The translations under genes were made by a program, and so were the position numbers. DNA of 64,000 nucleotides, taken from JACRCT01 sp049841135. Lineage in GTDB: Bacteria; Myxococcota; Myxococcia; Myxococcales; UBA5297. Numbering within the stretch: the first letter of the stretch is position 1; each line of letters opens with the position of its first letter. The stretch covers positions 558,001 through 622,000 of the forward strand of contig JASGHK010000002.1 of the NCBI GenBank assembly GCA_049841135.1, written 5' to 3'. A model generated the notes under the pieces. The model saw nothing but the letters and a program-made list of their open reading frames with translations, made no database searches and was not told the DNA's origin. Positions 47,701-57,075 of the stretch are shown here, piece after piece.

Positions 47701-48542
47701 GCGAGCACGGGCGCGCTCACCGTGAGGTTGTTGCACCCACCGCTTCCAAAGAAGCCCTCGCCACCGCCGAACCGCCCGGCCCCGACCCCGCCGCGGCTCT
47801 CGGTCCCGCGGATGATCTGGATGGTGCGGTAGCGCAGCGTCTGGAGCGCCTTCAGCCGCTCGCCACCGGTCAAGAGCGTGTGAAGAGTCGCGCGGCCGCG
47901 CTCCTCCTGCACGTCGACGTCCTCGCGGTTGCGCAGCGTGACCTGCACCACGAACCGGTCCTCGGCCAGCGCCAGGATCTCCGCTTCCTCCGGGAGGACC
48001 TGGACCGTGAGCTGCCGCAGCGGGAAGACCGGCACGCCCTGCCCCGGCTTCCGTTGCTCGGCCGGCCCGACGCCGAGCACGACCACGTTCTGCATCAGGG
48101 TCATCGTCATGCTCTCGCGACTCGCCGGGTCCTCCACCACCACGACGAGGTCGACGCGGTCGTTGGGCTGGACGAAGTCGGCGCCGGTGACCGCGAGCGT
48201 GAAGGCACGCAGCCTCTGCGCCGTGACGTCTGCCAGCGAACCCGGCGCTCCCCTGGGCGCCAGCGTCGCCAACTGCACGAAGTCGCCCTGGGCGAGCGGC
48301 ACCCGCAACGCACGGCCCAGGACGCTGCCCCGCTCGCCGATGGTCACTGCGCCCGGCCCAGCCTCGCGCTCCCACGCAACTCTGGTCTCGGCCAGAAGAT
48401 CGGGCGTCAGCACGGTCCCCGCGGGCAGGTCCTGTGCGGCCACCAATACCGTCGGGGCTTCGGCCTCCTGCCCGGCGCAGCCCAGGCTTGCCGCGACGAC
48501 GAGGAGGACTGCGAGCTGTGACGTGCTCTTCCCGGTTCGCAT
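44729..48542 (-). CDS. CpaB/SAF-like domain fused to VIT-VWA-TPR-DUF2135 lipoprotein (one +1 shift)
   Basis: A 1270-aa protein after removing one base from GAAGCTC at 47246-47252 (GAGCTC). Lipobox: VVAASLGCAGQ. Residues 30-245 are a CpaB/RcpC-like SAF region, VLVAAQDLPAGTVLTPDLL and NDRVDLVVVVEDPASRESM, closely similar to the next gene upstream. A VIT domain follows (RTVVDYVVENPHDRMLEG and DFEARIYPIPARSLKRVVL). Next is a VWA-like domain (DALFVVDTSLSEDGDRARLA; the MIDAS is imperfect), helical TPR-like repeats (about 990-1120) and a C-terminal DUF2135 domain (DIDIDLWNTGPE, GYGPEIFQQERAHRGAY). The last 23 residues come from repeat copy 4. It is presumably an envelope protein related to pilus or secretion assembly. 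Confidence 0.8.
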
Positions 48543-48576
48543 GCTCGGCTCCGCGAGGTTCGAGTTCTTGCCTGCG

Positions 48577-49455
48577 CTACTGCCGCCCCGGCATCGCCGG
48601 CACCGGTGCGGTGCCCGCCGGCACTGGGGTCGCTGGGCCGTTGGACGCAGGAAGCGGGTGCGGCGGCCTCGGCGCGGCGAGGCGCGGCTCGTTGGCGGTC
48701 GCGGCTGGCCCACGGTGGGCGAGGACCCGGCTGCGCAGCGTCTCCAGCGCGCGGGTCCGCTCCCCGGTCAGCAGCGTGTCGACGGTCGCCCGCCCGCGCT
48801 CCTCCTGGAGGTCGACGTCCTCGCGGTTGCGGACGGTCACGTGCAAGCCGCCGATGCGCGCGGCGAGCAGCGCCATCTCGCCCTCCTCGGGGAGCAGCAG
48901 GAAGCTGACGCGCCGCAGCGGGAACGCCTCGTTCCCCACCGCCGGCTCGGCCTTGCCCGGGTCGAGCACCACCACGTTCTGCACCTGCGTCAGCCCGACC
49001 CATTGCCTGGTCGTCGGGTCCGGCACGACGGAGAGCAGGTCCACCCGGTCGTTGCGCTGCAGGTGCTCGGCCCCGGAGACGCTCAGCGTGATGGCGCGGC
49101 CCTTCTTCTGCACGATGTTGGAGACGCGCCCGCCTGGACCGAGGATCTGCTCGGCTTCGCCGGCTGCCGGAGCCGGGAGCGGTGCATTGAAGTAGGAGGC
49201 GAGCAGCAGGTCTCCCCTCTGGACCGAGATGCGCAGGCGCTTGCCCGCAGTCGTCTGCAAGGCCTCCGGCTTGAGCGAGTTCGGAGTCGCCAGCGACGCC
49301 GAGACCTTCACCTCCACCATCTGGCTCTTCTCGACCTCGATCCCCTCGTCGAGATCGACCGCCGCCGCCAGCAGCGTCGCCTGCGGGGTCGCGGCACGCT
49401 CGCACGAGCCCAGCACCAGAGTGGTCGCCACGAGCAACACGGCCTTGCGGAACAT
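48577..49455 (-). CDS. CpaB/RcpC-like pilus-assembly lipoprotein
   Basis: A 292-aa protein. Lipobox: TTLVLGSCERA. Residues 25-110 hold the SAF fold (LLAAAVDLDEGIEVEKSQMV), followed by the RcpC/CpaB domain with AITLSVSGAEHLQRNDRVDL and GLTQVQNVVVLDPG. The C-terminal 60 residues are Pro/Ala-rich. CpaB proteins help assemble Flp/Tad pili or their secretin pore. Usual Tad partners (CpaA, C, E, F, TadB/C) are not in the window, so the role is uncertain. It lies 34 bp upstream of the fusion protein gene, whose N-terminal third is its paralogue. Confidence 0.82.
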   Translation of the reverse strand: MFRKAVLLVATTLVLGSCERAATPQATLLAAAVDLDEGIEVEKSQMVEVKVSASLATPNSLKPEALQTTAGKRLRISVQRGDLLLASYFNAPLPAPAAGEAEQILGPGGRVSNIVQKKGRAITLSVSGAEHLQRNDRVDLLSVVPDPTTRQWVGLTQVQNVVVLDPGKAEPAVGNEAFPLRRVSFLLLPEEGEMALLAARIGGLHVTVRNREDVDLQEERGRATVDTLLTGERTRALETLRSRVLAHRGPAATANEPRLAAPRPPHPLPASNGPATPVPAGTAPVPAMPGRQ

Positions 49456-49579
49456 GGGTCCTCCTCCTTCGTCGCCAGACGGACGACACGAGGAGGCGTT
49501 CCCCCGCGCAGAGTGCGTGGACGTTCTTCGAATTCTCTTGGGACGACGCCCAGTTGCCCGGCGACACCGCCGGGGCCCC

Positions 49580-49966
49580 TCAGAGCAGCTTGAGCGTCCC
49601 GGTGAGCGCGTCGATGGCGGGCGCCGCGGCGGGTCCGATGGCCAGCGCCGTCGGAGTCGGCACGCCGTGGAACTCGGTCGCGCCGGCGTCGATGACCAGC
49701 GCGCACGGCAGCCCCGCCTCGCGTGCCTTGACCTCCAGCGCGAGCAGCTCGTCCTGCGACGGGCAGCCGACGACGATCTTCGTGAACGCTCCTGCGACCC
49801 ACTGCGCGGCCTCGGGCCAGAGCGGCACGTCGAGCCGGGCCGGATCCGCGGCCGTCTTGCGGTCGAAGAAGACCTTCATGCTGGCGTGGGCGGCCTGCGC
49901 CGCCATCTTGCCCTTGCGCATGTTCAGGTCGGTGCGCAGGACGATGACTTGCTTGATGTCGGCCAC
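49580..49966 (-). CDS. pth2: PTH2-type peptidyl-tRNA hydrolase
   Basis: A 128-aa protein spanning the whole PTH2 family. Signature blocks are KQVIVLRTDLNMRKGKMAAQ with the catalytic-site Lys, AAHASMKVFF, KIVVGCPSQDELLALE, ALVIDAGATEFHGVPTPT and the C-terminal IDALTGTLKLL. PTH2 enzymes free tRNA from stalled peptidyl-tRNA and are the standard form in archaea and eukaryotes; most bacteria use the unrelated Pth1. The start is a GTG at 49966 with GAGG upstream. It stands alone, divergent from the cysteine-cluster gene. Confidence 0.93.
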   Translation of the reverse strand: MADIKQVIVLRTDLNMRKGKMAAQAAHASMKVFFDRKTAADPARLDVPLWPEAAQWVAGAFTKIVVGCPSQDELLALEVKAREAGLPCALVIDAGATEFHGVPTPTALAIGPAAAPAIDALTGTLKLL

Positions 49967-50023
49967 GGCGACCTCGGGGGTTAGACTCGGCCTGCACTGC
50001 AGGACCGGAGCCTACCGCGTCTC

Positions 50024-50681
50024 ATGCCCCTCAACCCCTGCCAGCCCGGCCCGAACACCTCCTGCGCCGTCTGCTGCGGCCTGCACGTGGGCTACCCGTC
50101 GCGGGAGGCCATCGCCCTGAAGCTGAAGGAGCGCTTCGACGCGCTCGCCGGCCGCACGCCCGACGACTTCCGGAATGCGGCGACGAGGCTCACCGCGCAG
50201 CGGCGGACGTCCGGCGTCTTCGGCGAGGCCGTCGCGCACTGCACGCTCGCGGGATTCCTGGACGCCGAGGCCCGGCGCGTCGGCTGCCTGGGTCACCGGA
50301 TGGCGACGCACGGGCCGGACCTGCGCGACTTCGGCTCCTACGGCGCGCTCACCTGCGAGGAGTTCCAGTGCCCGGCCATCGGCGCCTACTCCGACGACGA
50401 GATCGCCCTCGTCCGCGACGCCTGTGACGACTGGTACCTCTACGGCCTGGTCATCACCGACCCGACCTTCGTCCATGCCTGCCTCGAGCAAGTGCGCACG
50501 AGGCTGAGCCGCGCACTCGTGCCGGCCGATCTCGAAGCGCACGCCGGTCCGGGCGGCGCTGCGCCGGATGTTCGCGCTCAAGGAAAGGGCCCGTCCGTAC
50601 GGCGACGGGCCCGAACCAGAATGGGACCTCGGCTCGCTCGCGGCGGCCGTGGCCGCGGCTACGGCAGCGGCTGCGCCTTGA
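50024..50681 (+). CDS. Cys-cluster (YkgJ-like) protein, C-terminal frame uncertain
   Basis: The first 165 residues read clearly: a CxxxxxxxxCxxCC start (NPCQPGPNTSCAVCCGLHVG), HCTLAGFLDAEARRVGCLGH, and TCEEFQCPAIGAYSDDE. The clustered Cys and conserved spacing fit the zinc/iron-chelating YkgJ/UPF0153 family. After about 50530 this frame becomes low-complexity. A +1-shifted frame continues as TPVRAALRRMFALKERARPY and ends naturally at 50681, 23 bp into the convergent gene. I infer one extra base between 50506 and 50545; unlike the other shifts here, no expanded GATC or GAGCTC marks it. Corrected length would be 218 aa. Confidence 0.65.
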
Positions 50682-52356
50682 GTCCCAGCCGTGCCTGCAG
50701 CGTGCCGGCGCGGTCGACCGGATCCGAGAAGGGCTTGGCGACGAGGTCCGCGGAGAGCTGGTTGAAGGCGTCGCCGAAGGGTCTGGCGACCTTCTCGGTC
50801 TGCTTGGCGCACTTCTTCACCAGCTCCGCGTCCATATCGGCGTCGTTCTTCGCGACCTGATCGGCCGGGGCCTTGGCCTTCACCAACTCGCCCTTCTGCT
50901 TGGCGAACTTCTTCACGATCGCCTCGTCGCAGGCCTTGAGCGCCTTGGAGTCCGCCGTCCACGCCGGCTCGCCGTTGCGCGTGCAGCCCTGGAACTTGAA
51001 GGCGGTGGTGAACTTCGGGGACTTGTGCGCCTTGGACGTCAGCTGCTCGACCAGCAGCGTCACCGGGTTGCCGTTCAGGTCCAGGCCGCGACCCTCCTCG
51101 TCGGTGAGCAGGAAGGGCTCGGCGCCGCGCCAGACGAGCGTGCCCGGGATGGGGCGGGCCCACAGCGCCTTCCAGGCCTCGACGTCGCAGTGGTCGACCG
51201 GATCCATGGCCAGCCGTAGCGCGAGGTCGGCGGGGAACTTGGCGCGCTCCCAGCCCAGCACCGCGTAGCGCATGGAGTTGGCCCCGCCGATCCACGACAA
51301 CTTGGCGTTGGCCGTGACCGGGCCGGCCTTGGTGGCGCAGAAGCCCTGCTCGAAGGAGGGGCCGCGCTCGGCCTCGGCGAGGGTGAAGACCTGGACGGTG
51401 TTGCGGCCGGCCTTGGGCGCCCAGCTGAAGCTGTCGATCTTCTCGGTGCCGCCAGCCTTGGCGAAGCGGCCGACGACGACGTAGCACCAGTCCTCGGCGG
51501 CCGGGAAGGTGACGGTGAACGCCTTCGCCGGCAAGGCGCCCTTGGCGACCAGCGTCGCGCCCACCGCGTCGGCGATGGCCTGCTGGGCCTCGCCGTCGGC
51601 CTTCTGCCACATCGCGATGCGCGCGATGCGCGCGTGCTCGTGCTGGTAGAAGACCGCGCTGCCGGGGACCGCGGCCTCGATGCCGTCGGCGAGCGTCTTG
51701 AGCTCGTTCAGGTCGGCGTCGGGGATCTTGTCGCCGGACTTGACCAGCACGTAGAGATGGTCGAGCGACTTGCGGGCCTGGTCGACGAGCTGGGCGCGCT
51801 TGGCCTCGGCGGCGGCACGGGCCTGGCTCTCGGCCAGGTCCTTGATCTCCTTGGCGATGATGTCGTTGTTCTTGCGCAGCAGCACCACCTTCTTCCCCAG
51901 GTCGTCCGCGACGAACTTGTGCCGCTGGCTGGCGACCTTCTGGAAGGCGGCGATGGCCTCGTCCAGTGACTTGAGCTTGGCCTCCACCACGGTCTGGGTC
52001 TTCTCGTGGGCGGCGCGAATCTCGTTGAAGATCACGACCGCCTTGTGACCCGCCTGGATGGAGACCAGCTCGCTCTCCAGGTTCTTGACGTTGCCCATCA
52101 CGACGGGGAGCCGCTCGTCATCCGAGTACTCCTTGAGCTTGGGCTTGACCTCGTTGAGCACTGCCTGGATGCGCTTGAGGGCCTCGTCGTCGGAGGTCGG
52201 CGTCACGTTGATGCCGTTGGGCAGCGCGGCGATGGCGGCCTGCAGCTTCTTGTTGAGGACCACGAGCTCGTCGTCGTCGTCCTGGGCCCAAGCGGCGGAG
52301 GGGACGAGGCTGGCGGCCAGGGCTGCCAGAGCGAGGATCCGTGCGGTGTGGCGCAT
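50659..52356 (-). CDS. Secreted coiled-coil protein of unknown function
   Basis: A 565-aa protein with a Sec signal peptide (ILALAALAASLVPSAAWAQ). Residues 25-260 are strongly helical with heptad patterns, for example KKVVLLRKNNDIIAKEIKDL and ESQARAAAEAKRAQLVDQAR. The second half is globular and beta-rich with AFTVTFPAAEDWCYVVVGRF, GAEPFLLTDEEGRGLDLNG and a Lys-rich C-terminus. Family not recognised. The start at 52356 opens the signal peptide. It is divergent from the subtilase gene (63 bp), so the two may share regulation. Confidence 0.78.
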   Translation of the reverse strand: MRHTARILALAALAASLVPSAAWAQDDDDELVVLNKKLQAAIAALPNGINVTPTSDDEALKRIQAVLNEVKPKLKEYSDDERLPVVMGNVKNLESELVSIQAGHKAVVIFNEIRAAHEKTQTVVEAKLKSLDEAIAAFQKVASQRHKFVADDLGKKVVLLRKNNDIIAKEIKDLAESQARAAAEAKRAQLVDQARKSLDHLYVLVKSGDKIPDADLNELKTLADGIEAAVPGSAVFYQHEHARIARIAMWQKADGEAQQAIADAVGATLVAKGALPAKAFTVTFPAAEDWCYVVVGRFAKAGGTEKIDSFSWAPKAGRNTVQVFTLAEAERGPSFEQGFCATKAGPVTANAKLSWIGGANSMRYAVLGWERAKFPADLALRLAMDPVDHCDVEAWKALWARPIPGTLVWRGAEPFLLTDEEGRGLDLNGNPVTLLVEQLTSKAHKSPKFTTAFKFQGCTRNGEPAWTADSKALKACDEAIVKKFAKQKGELVKAKAPADQVAKNDADMDAELVKKCAKQTEKVARPFGDAFNQLSADLVAKPFSDPVDRAGTLQARLGLKAQPLP

Positions 52357-52419
52357 CGTGAGGCTCCTTGTCGGGGCGAAGCGGGCGCATGTTAACGCGG
52401 GCCGGGCCTAAGATGCCGC

Positions 52420-54956
52420 ATGCTCGGTCGCACGCTTCGTCTCACCCTCGCCTGGACGCTCCTCCTCGGCGTTTCTTCAGCCGCCGCTGCTCCGGTGAAG
52501 GTCGATCCCGCGCTCCGAGTCCCTGCGCCGGCCGGCTCCCGCCAGGTCGTCCTCGTGGGGCTGGGGCTCGCCGAGCCCGATCGGCCGCTCCCCGCCTCGA
52601 CGAGCGAGCAGCTGTTCGCGCTGCCGGCACCCTACCCGCCCGCCTCGAGCGCGCCGTACGCGGCCAGGCAGATCCGCCTGCTGTCGGCGCTGCAGCGTTC
52701 TGCGACGGGAGCGCCCCGGCTCGTTCGCACCTACTCCCGCCTGCCGATGGTGGCACTGGAGGTGACCGCCGAGCAGCTCGCGGCGCTCGAGACGACCGAG
52801 GGTGTCGGCCACCTCTGGTCCTCGCCGATCGGGCGGCCGCTGCTCGACACCTCGCTGCCGTTCTCCAAGGTCACCGACTTCCAGCAGCGAGGCTTCAAGG
52901 GCGCGGGGACGACCGTCGCCGTGGCCGACCTCGCCATCCGCTACTGGACCGGGGAAGCTCGGTACCTGCCCCACCGGCGCCTGGGCCGACGCGACACCCG
53001 GCTGCGCGCTGGTGGCCTGGAAGAACTTCAACCTCTGGCCGCAGGCGCCCGACGACGAGGACGCCAACGACCCGCGGGCGATCGCCGAGGCCAAGGACCA
53101 CGGCACGCACGTCGCCGCCATCGTCCACGGCGTCGCCCCCGAGGCGAAGCTCATCGGCCTCAACGTCTTCAGCCTGGGCGCCGACGGCACCTACGGCTCG
53201 CCGGCCTACGACGTGCTGGCCGCGCTCGACTGGGTGGCCGAGCACGCCGCCGAGCAGCACATCGTCGCGGTGAACCTGTCGGTCGGCTGGGAGCACTCCG
53301 ACGCCGCGCCGTGCAACGAGTCGGTGGCCTTCCCCGCCATCCAGGCGTTGTGGAAGCAGGGTGTGGCGCTGGTCACCGCCACCGGCAACGACGCCACCGC
53401 CGACTGGCTGAACGAGCCCGCCTGCGCCAGCCTCGCCATCTCCGTCGGGGCCCAGTACGACACCGACATGGGGTCAGTCGCCAACTGCGAGCCGGGCTAC
53501 CTCGAAGCGGGCGACCTGGCCTGCCTGAGCAACCTGAGCGGCGCGGTGGACCTGGTCGCGCCCGGGATGCACATCGACACCGCCGGGAAAGCCAAGTCCG
53601 GCACCTCGATGGCCGCGCCCCACGTCGCCGGCGCGATTGCCCTGCAGCAGTCGCGCTGGCTCGCCGAGAAGGGCGCGCTGCGGTCCCCGGCCTGGGCCCG
53701 CGAGCAGCTGATCATGGACTCGCTGTCGCGGCCCCATGACGGCCGGGTCTTCCACCAGCTCTCGCTCGCCGAAGGTCCGAAGTGGTCGGCCGGAGCGCTG
53801 TTCCCAGCCTTCCCGCGCGAGACGGCCGAAGGCGCCATCCCGGTCGGTCCCGCGGTGCTCGAGCAGAAGGTCCAGATCTCGGGCCATGGAGCCGGCAAGG
53901 TCGCCGGCGTCTACCTCCATCTGGAGGCTCGTCCACGAAGCGCCCGAAGCCGTCGAGGCGACGCTCATCGCACCGGGCGGCAAGAAGGTGACGCTCACGC
54001 TCCCCGCGGTCGGGCCGCACTTCAACGCCGTGCTCGGCAAGGACTACTTCCCCGGCGCATTTGCCGCGCTCGACGGTTCATCGATGGATGGCGAGTGGCG
54101 GCTGCTCCTATCGAACGGCGCAAGCGGACCGCGCGGGCACTACCTCGCCGCGGCGCTTTTCCTGGTCGCCGAAGGCTGCGTGCCCGACTGCCCGGAGAGC
54201 GGTTGCGGCGATGATCACTGCGGTGGAGTCTGCGCCACCTGCGCGGAGGGATCCCGGTGCCGCACCGACCGGAGCTGCGCCGTCTGCACCCCCTCCTGCG
54301 GCGACCGGAAATGCGGGCCCGACCACTGCGGCGGCTCGTGCGGCGCCTGCGCCAACGGCACGTGGTGCGACGGGCTGGAGACCTGCAAGGAGAGCGGCCA
54401 CTGCGAGTCGGGCGCGTCGCGCTGCTGGCAGGCGCCCAAGTGCGGCAGCCTCGCCTGTGACGAGGCGGCGAAGACCTGCCAGCCGACCGTGACCGACTCC
54501 AAGTCGTGCCTCATCGATCTGGCCTGCTACGCCACCGCCGAAGCCAACCCCGCCAACGTCTGCCAGAAGTGCGACTCGGCGCGCCCCACCGAGTGGAGCG
54601 CGGCGAGCGGCGCCTGCGACGACGGCGACGCCTGCACCGCCGGCGACACCTGCCAGTCCGGGCGCTGCGTAGGCACGACCAAGGACTGCTCGGCCCAGGC
54701 GGGTCGCTGCAAGAGCGCGACGTGCGACCCGGTCAGCGGCGCCTGCGTCACGACCGTCCTCGCCGACGGGACGAGCTGCGACGACCAGGACGCCTGCACG
54801 ACCGGCGATACCTGCCGCGCGGGAGTCTGTGAGGCCGGGACGAGGACCTGCAGCAGCGGTTGTGGCTGTGCCGCGAGCGGTGCTGCGCCCGCCGGCTCGT
54901 GGGGCCTCGCTCTCGTCGCGGTGCTGCTCGGGAAGCGGCGGTGGAGACGGCGATGA
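52420..54956 (+). CDS. Subtilisin-like protease with P-domain, Cys-rich repeats and MYXO-CTERM tail (two +1 shifts)
   Basis: An 844-aa protein after removing one base each from GAAGCTC 52954-52960 and GAGGCTC 53924-53930 (both GAGCTC). Signal peptide: TLAWTLLLGVSSAAAA. The S8 catalytic triad is visible as VAVADLAIRY (Asp), AKDHGTHVAAIVHG (His) and SGTSMAAPHVAGAIAL (Ser). A proprotein-convertase P-domain follows (EATLIAPGGKKVTLTL, WRLLLSNGASG), then Cys-rich EGF-like units (CGDRKCGPDHCGGSCGAC). The end, GCGCAASG then LALVAVLLGKRRWRRR, is a MYXO-CTERM-like sorting signal: Cys, membrane span, basic tail. The protein should be exported, processed and surface-anchored. Its stop overlaps the DUF3089 gene start (ATGA). 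Confidence 0.9.
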
Positions 54957-56053
54957 CCCGAGCAAGGAAAGCCGTCGGTGCAATCTTGGCGGTCCTGGTG
55001 CTGGCGTCGCTGGCGCTCGCCCTGAACATCGGTCGCCTCGTCGAGGCGGCGATGACTCCTGGCAAGCCGTTCTCTGAAGAGGCCCCGCCGCAAGCCCCCG
55101 ACTACGGATCCGCCGCGAGCTGGAGCGCGCTCCCCGAGCGGCAAGATTCGGCCGATCGGGCGCCCGCGGGAGAGACGGCCATCGACCAGACCCGCGCCCC
55201 GGTCGACGTCTTCTACGTGCATCCCACCAGCTACGTCGGCAGCCACTGGAACGCCCCCGCCGACGACTCCTCGCTCAATGACGCGACCGACCGCGCAGCG
55301 ACCGCCCTCCAGGCGACCGCCTTCAACGGCTGCTGCGCGGTCTGGGCCCCTCGTTACCGCCAGGCCAACGGCACCGCGTTCTACCGCCCCTCTGTCGATG
55401 GCGATCGGGCGATCGCGCTGGCCTTCGACGACGTCCGCCGCGCCTTCCAGACGTTCCTCTCCAGGCGAGGCGACGCGAATCGGCCGTTCATCCTCGCCTC
55501 GCATAGCCAGGGAAGCGTCCTGGCCGAGAGGCTCCTCTACGAAGCCATCGCGGGGACGCCGCTTCGGGACCGGCTGGTCGCGGCGTACCTCATCGGCGGA
55601 CGGGTCACGGTCGACGGCCTGCGCGAGCGCGCCCCGGACATGCCTCCCTGCCGCACCTCCGACGACCTCCACTGCGTCGTCGCCTGGAATGCGCGCAGCC
55701 CAAGCTTCGTCCCCACGCTCTTCGAACTGCGCGGGCCGGATGCCCGAGAGCGGCTGTGCACCAATCCCCTGACCTGGCGACTCGACGAGGCCGTCGCGTC
55801 GCCGGAGCAGAACCTCGGCGCCGTGTTCCTGGAGGCGGACGGACGGCCGCGCCCGGGCTTCGCCGACGCCCGCTGCCAGCGCGGCACCCTGGTCGTCTCG
55901 AAGATCGGTGAGGCGCCGCGCGATCTGCCCAGCCGTGTCCTGGACCACGTCATGGGTCCCGGCAACTACCACCCCATGGACTACCAGCTGTTCTTCATGA
56001 ACCTGCGCAAGAACGCCGAGGCGCGGTGCACGGCACTCCTGGCAACTCGCTGA
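54953..56053 (+). CDS. DUF3089 alpha/beta-hydrolase
   Basis: A 366-aa protein. An N-terminal membrane anchor (VGAILAVLVLASLALALNIG) precedes the DUF3089 domain: DVFYVHPTSYVGSHWNAP, CCAVWAPRYRQANGTAFY, DVRRAFQTFLSR, and the nucleophile elbow FILASHSQGSVLAERLL with Ser. The catalytic His is probably in GPGNYHPMDYQLFF. The family is lipase/esterase-like and has no assigned substrate. Start and the subtilase stop overlap, so the protease and the hydrolase are made from one transcript. Confidence 0.9.
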   Translation: MTRARKAVGAILAVLVLASLALALNIGRLVEAAMTPGKPFSEEAPPQAPDYGSAASWSALPERQDSADRAPAGETAIDQTRAPVDVFYVHPTSYVGSHWNAPADDSSLNDATDRAATALQATAFNGCCAVWAPRYRQANGTAFYRPSVDGDRAIALAFDDVRRAFQTFLSRRGDANRPFILASHSQGSVLAERLLYEAIAGTPLRDRLVAAYLIGGRVTVDGLRERAPDMPPCRTSDDLHCVVAWNARSPSFVPTLFELRGPDARERLCTNPLTWRLDEAVASPEQNLGAVFLEADGRPRPGFADARCQRGTLVVSKIGEAPRDLPSRVLDHVMGPGNYHPMDYQLFFMNLRKNAEARCTALLATR

Positions 56054-56239
56054 CCCCGTACTCACCGGCCGCGAGGATTCCCCAGTTGTCGGCCTGCTCG
56101 GCCTGCTCGCCCTGCCCGCGCGGCACGCGACGCCTCCACACATTCGACCCGCGCCCGAGCGACCGTGGGCTCGGGATGAATGCCGTGGCCGGCCCCTCAA
56201 CCAGCCGACCTACTCTCGCGGGTGTAGAGTTCGCCGGTC

Positions 56240-56990
56240 ATGACCATCCTCACTGCCAGACTCATCACCATCGGAACTGTGTTGAGTGTCTTGGGGTGCA
56301 CCTCGGCAGCCAACAAGGCTCGCGAAGCCCAAGACGTGGGCGCACGCTCTGGCAGCCTCGAAGAGCGAACGCGGTGTGCCGAACGGGCCGGGCACTACGG
56401 GAATGGCTGGGCGCACTTCGACGAAGCTGAAGGCAAGTGCTGTGTCGCGAAGGTGGGGCGACAAGAAGGCAACTTCTGCGAAGCTCGAGTCCTACCACCC
56501 CGTGCTTGCCACCTCCGATGCCGGCATCGCCGAGCTGTTACTGAGCTTTTGGCCACACCCTCACCGGCTCAAATGCGGCGAGGCGAAGACGATCTGTGGA
56601 CGCGAAACTCGTTGTGCGTGCACCCGCTGTTCTGCCGAGCCCGACTATGGAATGCGAATGCAGCGCGGCCGAAACGTCGTTCGCGTATTTGACCGAGGCG
56701 GCTTCGATGTCTTCGTCGAGTACGAGGGCGGAAAATGCACGGCGAGCTGGTCGGGGCCCGATGATTCAGGCGGGATTGACAGCAGCGGACGACCGTTCTG
56801 GGAGACGTCGGTCGTGTCATCGGACAGGTCAACGGTAGGGGGCTGCTTCCGAGAGGAGACCTTCGATAGACATCTCAGGTGCGGAGAGTCGATGCCTGCG
56901 TGCGATGGCGTGCAGCTTCGATACGAGTGCCCCGATGGTGGGCCCCGGTTCGTCAGCGTAGATGGGCAACACCCAGAGCAGCTTCGATGA
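56240..56990 (+). CDS. Lipoprotein of unknown function (one +1 shift)
   Basis: A 249-aa protein after removing one base from GAAGCTC at 56480-56486 (GAGCTC). The lipobox is ITIGTVLSVLGCTSA. The mature protein has about twelve Cys, with CAERAGHYGNGWAHFDEAEG and CCVAKVGRQEGNFCELES, suggesting a disulfide-stabilised envelope domain. Family not recognised. GC content is clearly lower than in its neighbours, with more AT-ending codons, so recent acquisition is possible. It lies 85 bp before the next lipoprotein gene on the same strand. Confidence 0.7.
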
Positions 56991-57075
56991 AGAGAGCGCC
57001 GAAGGCGGAGGCCCCGTCTTCTAGCCTCGTTTTGCACGCCGCGGGCAGCACCCAGGTTCGTGGGAGGAAGCCATC

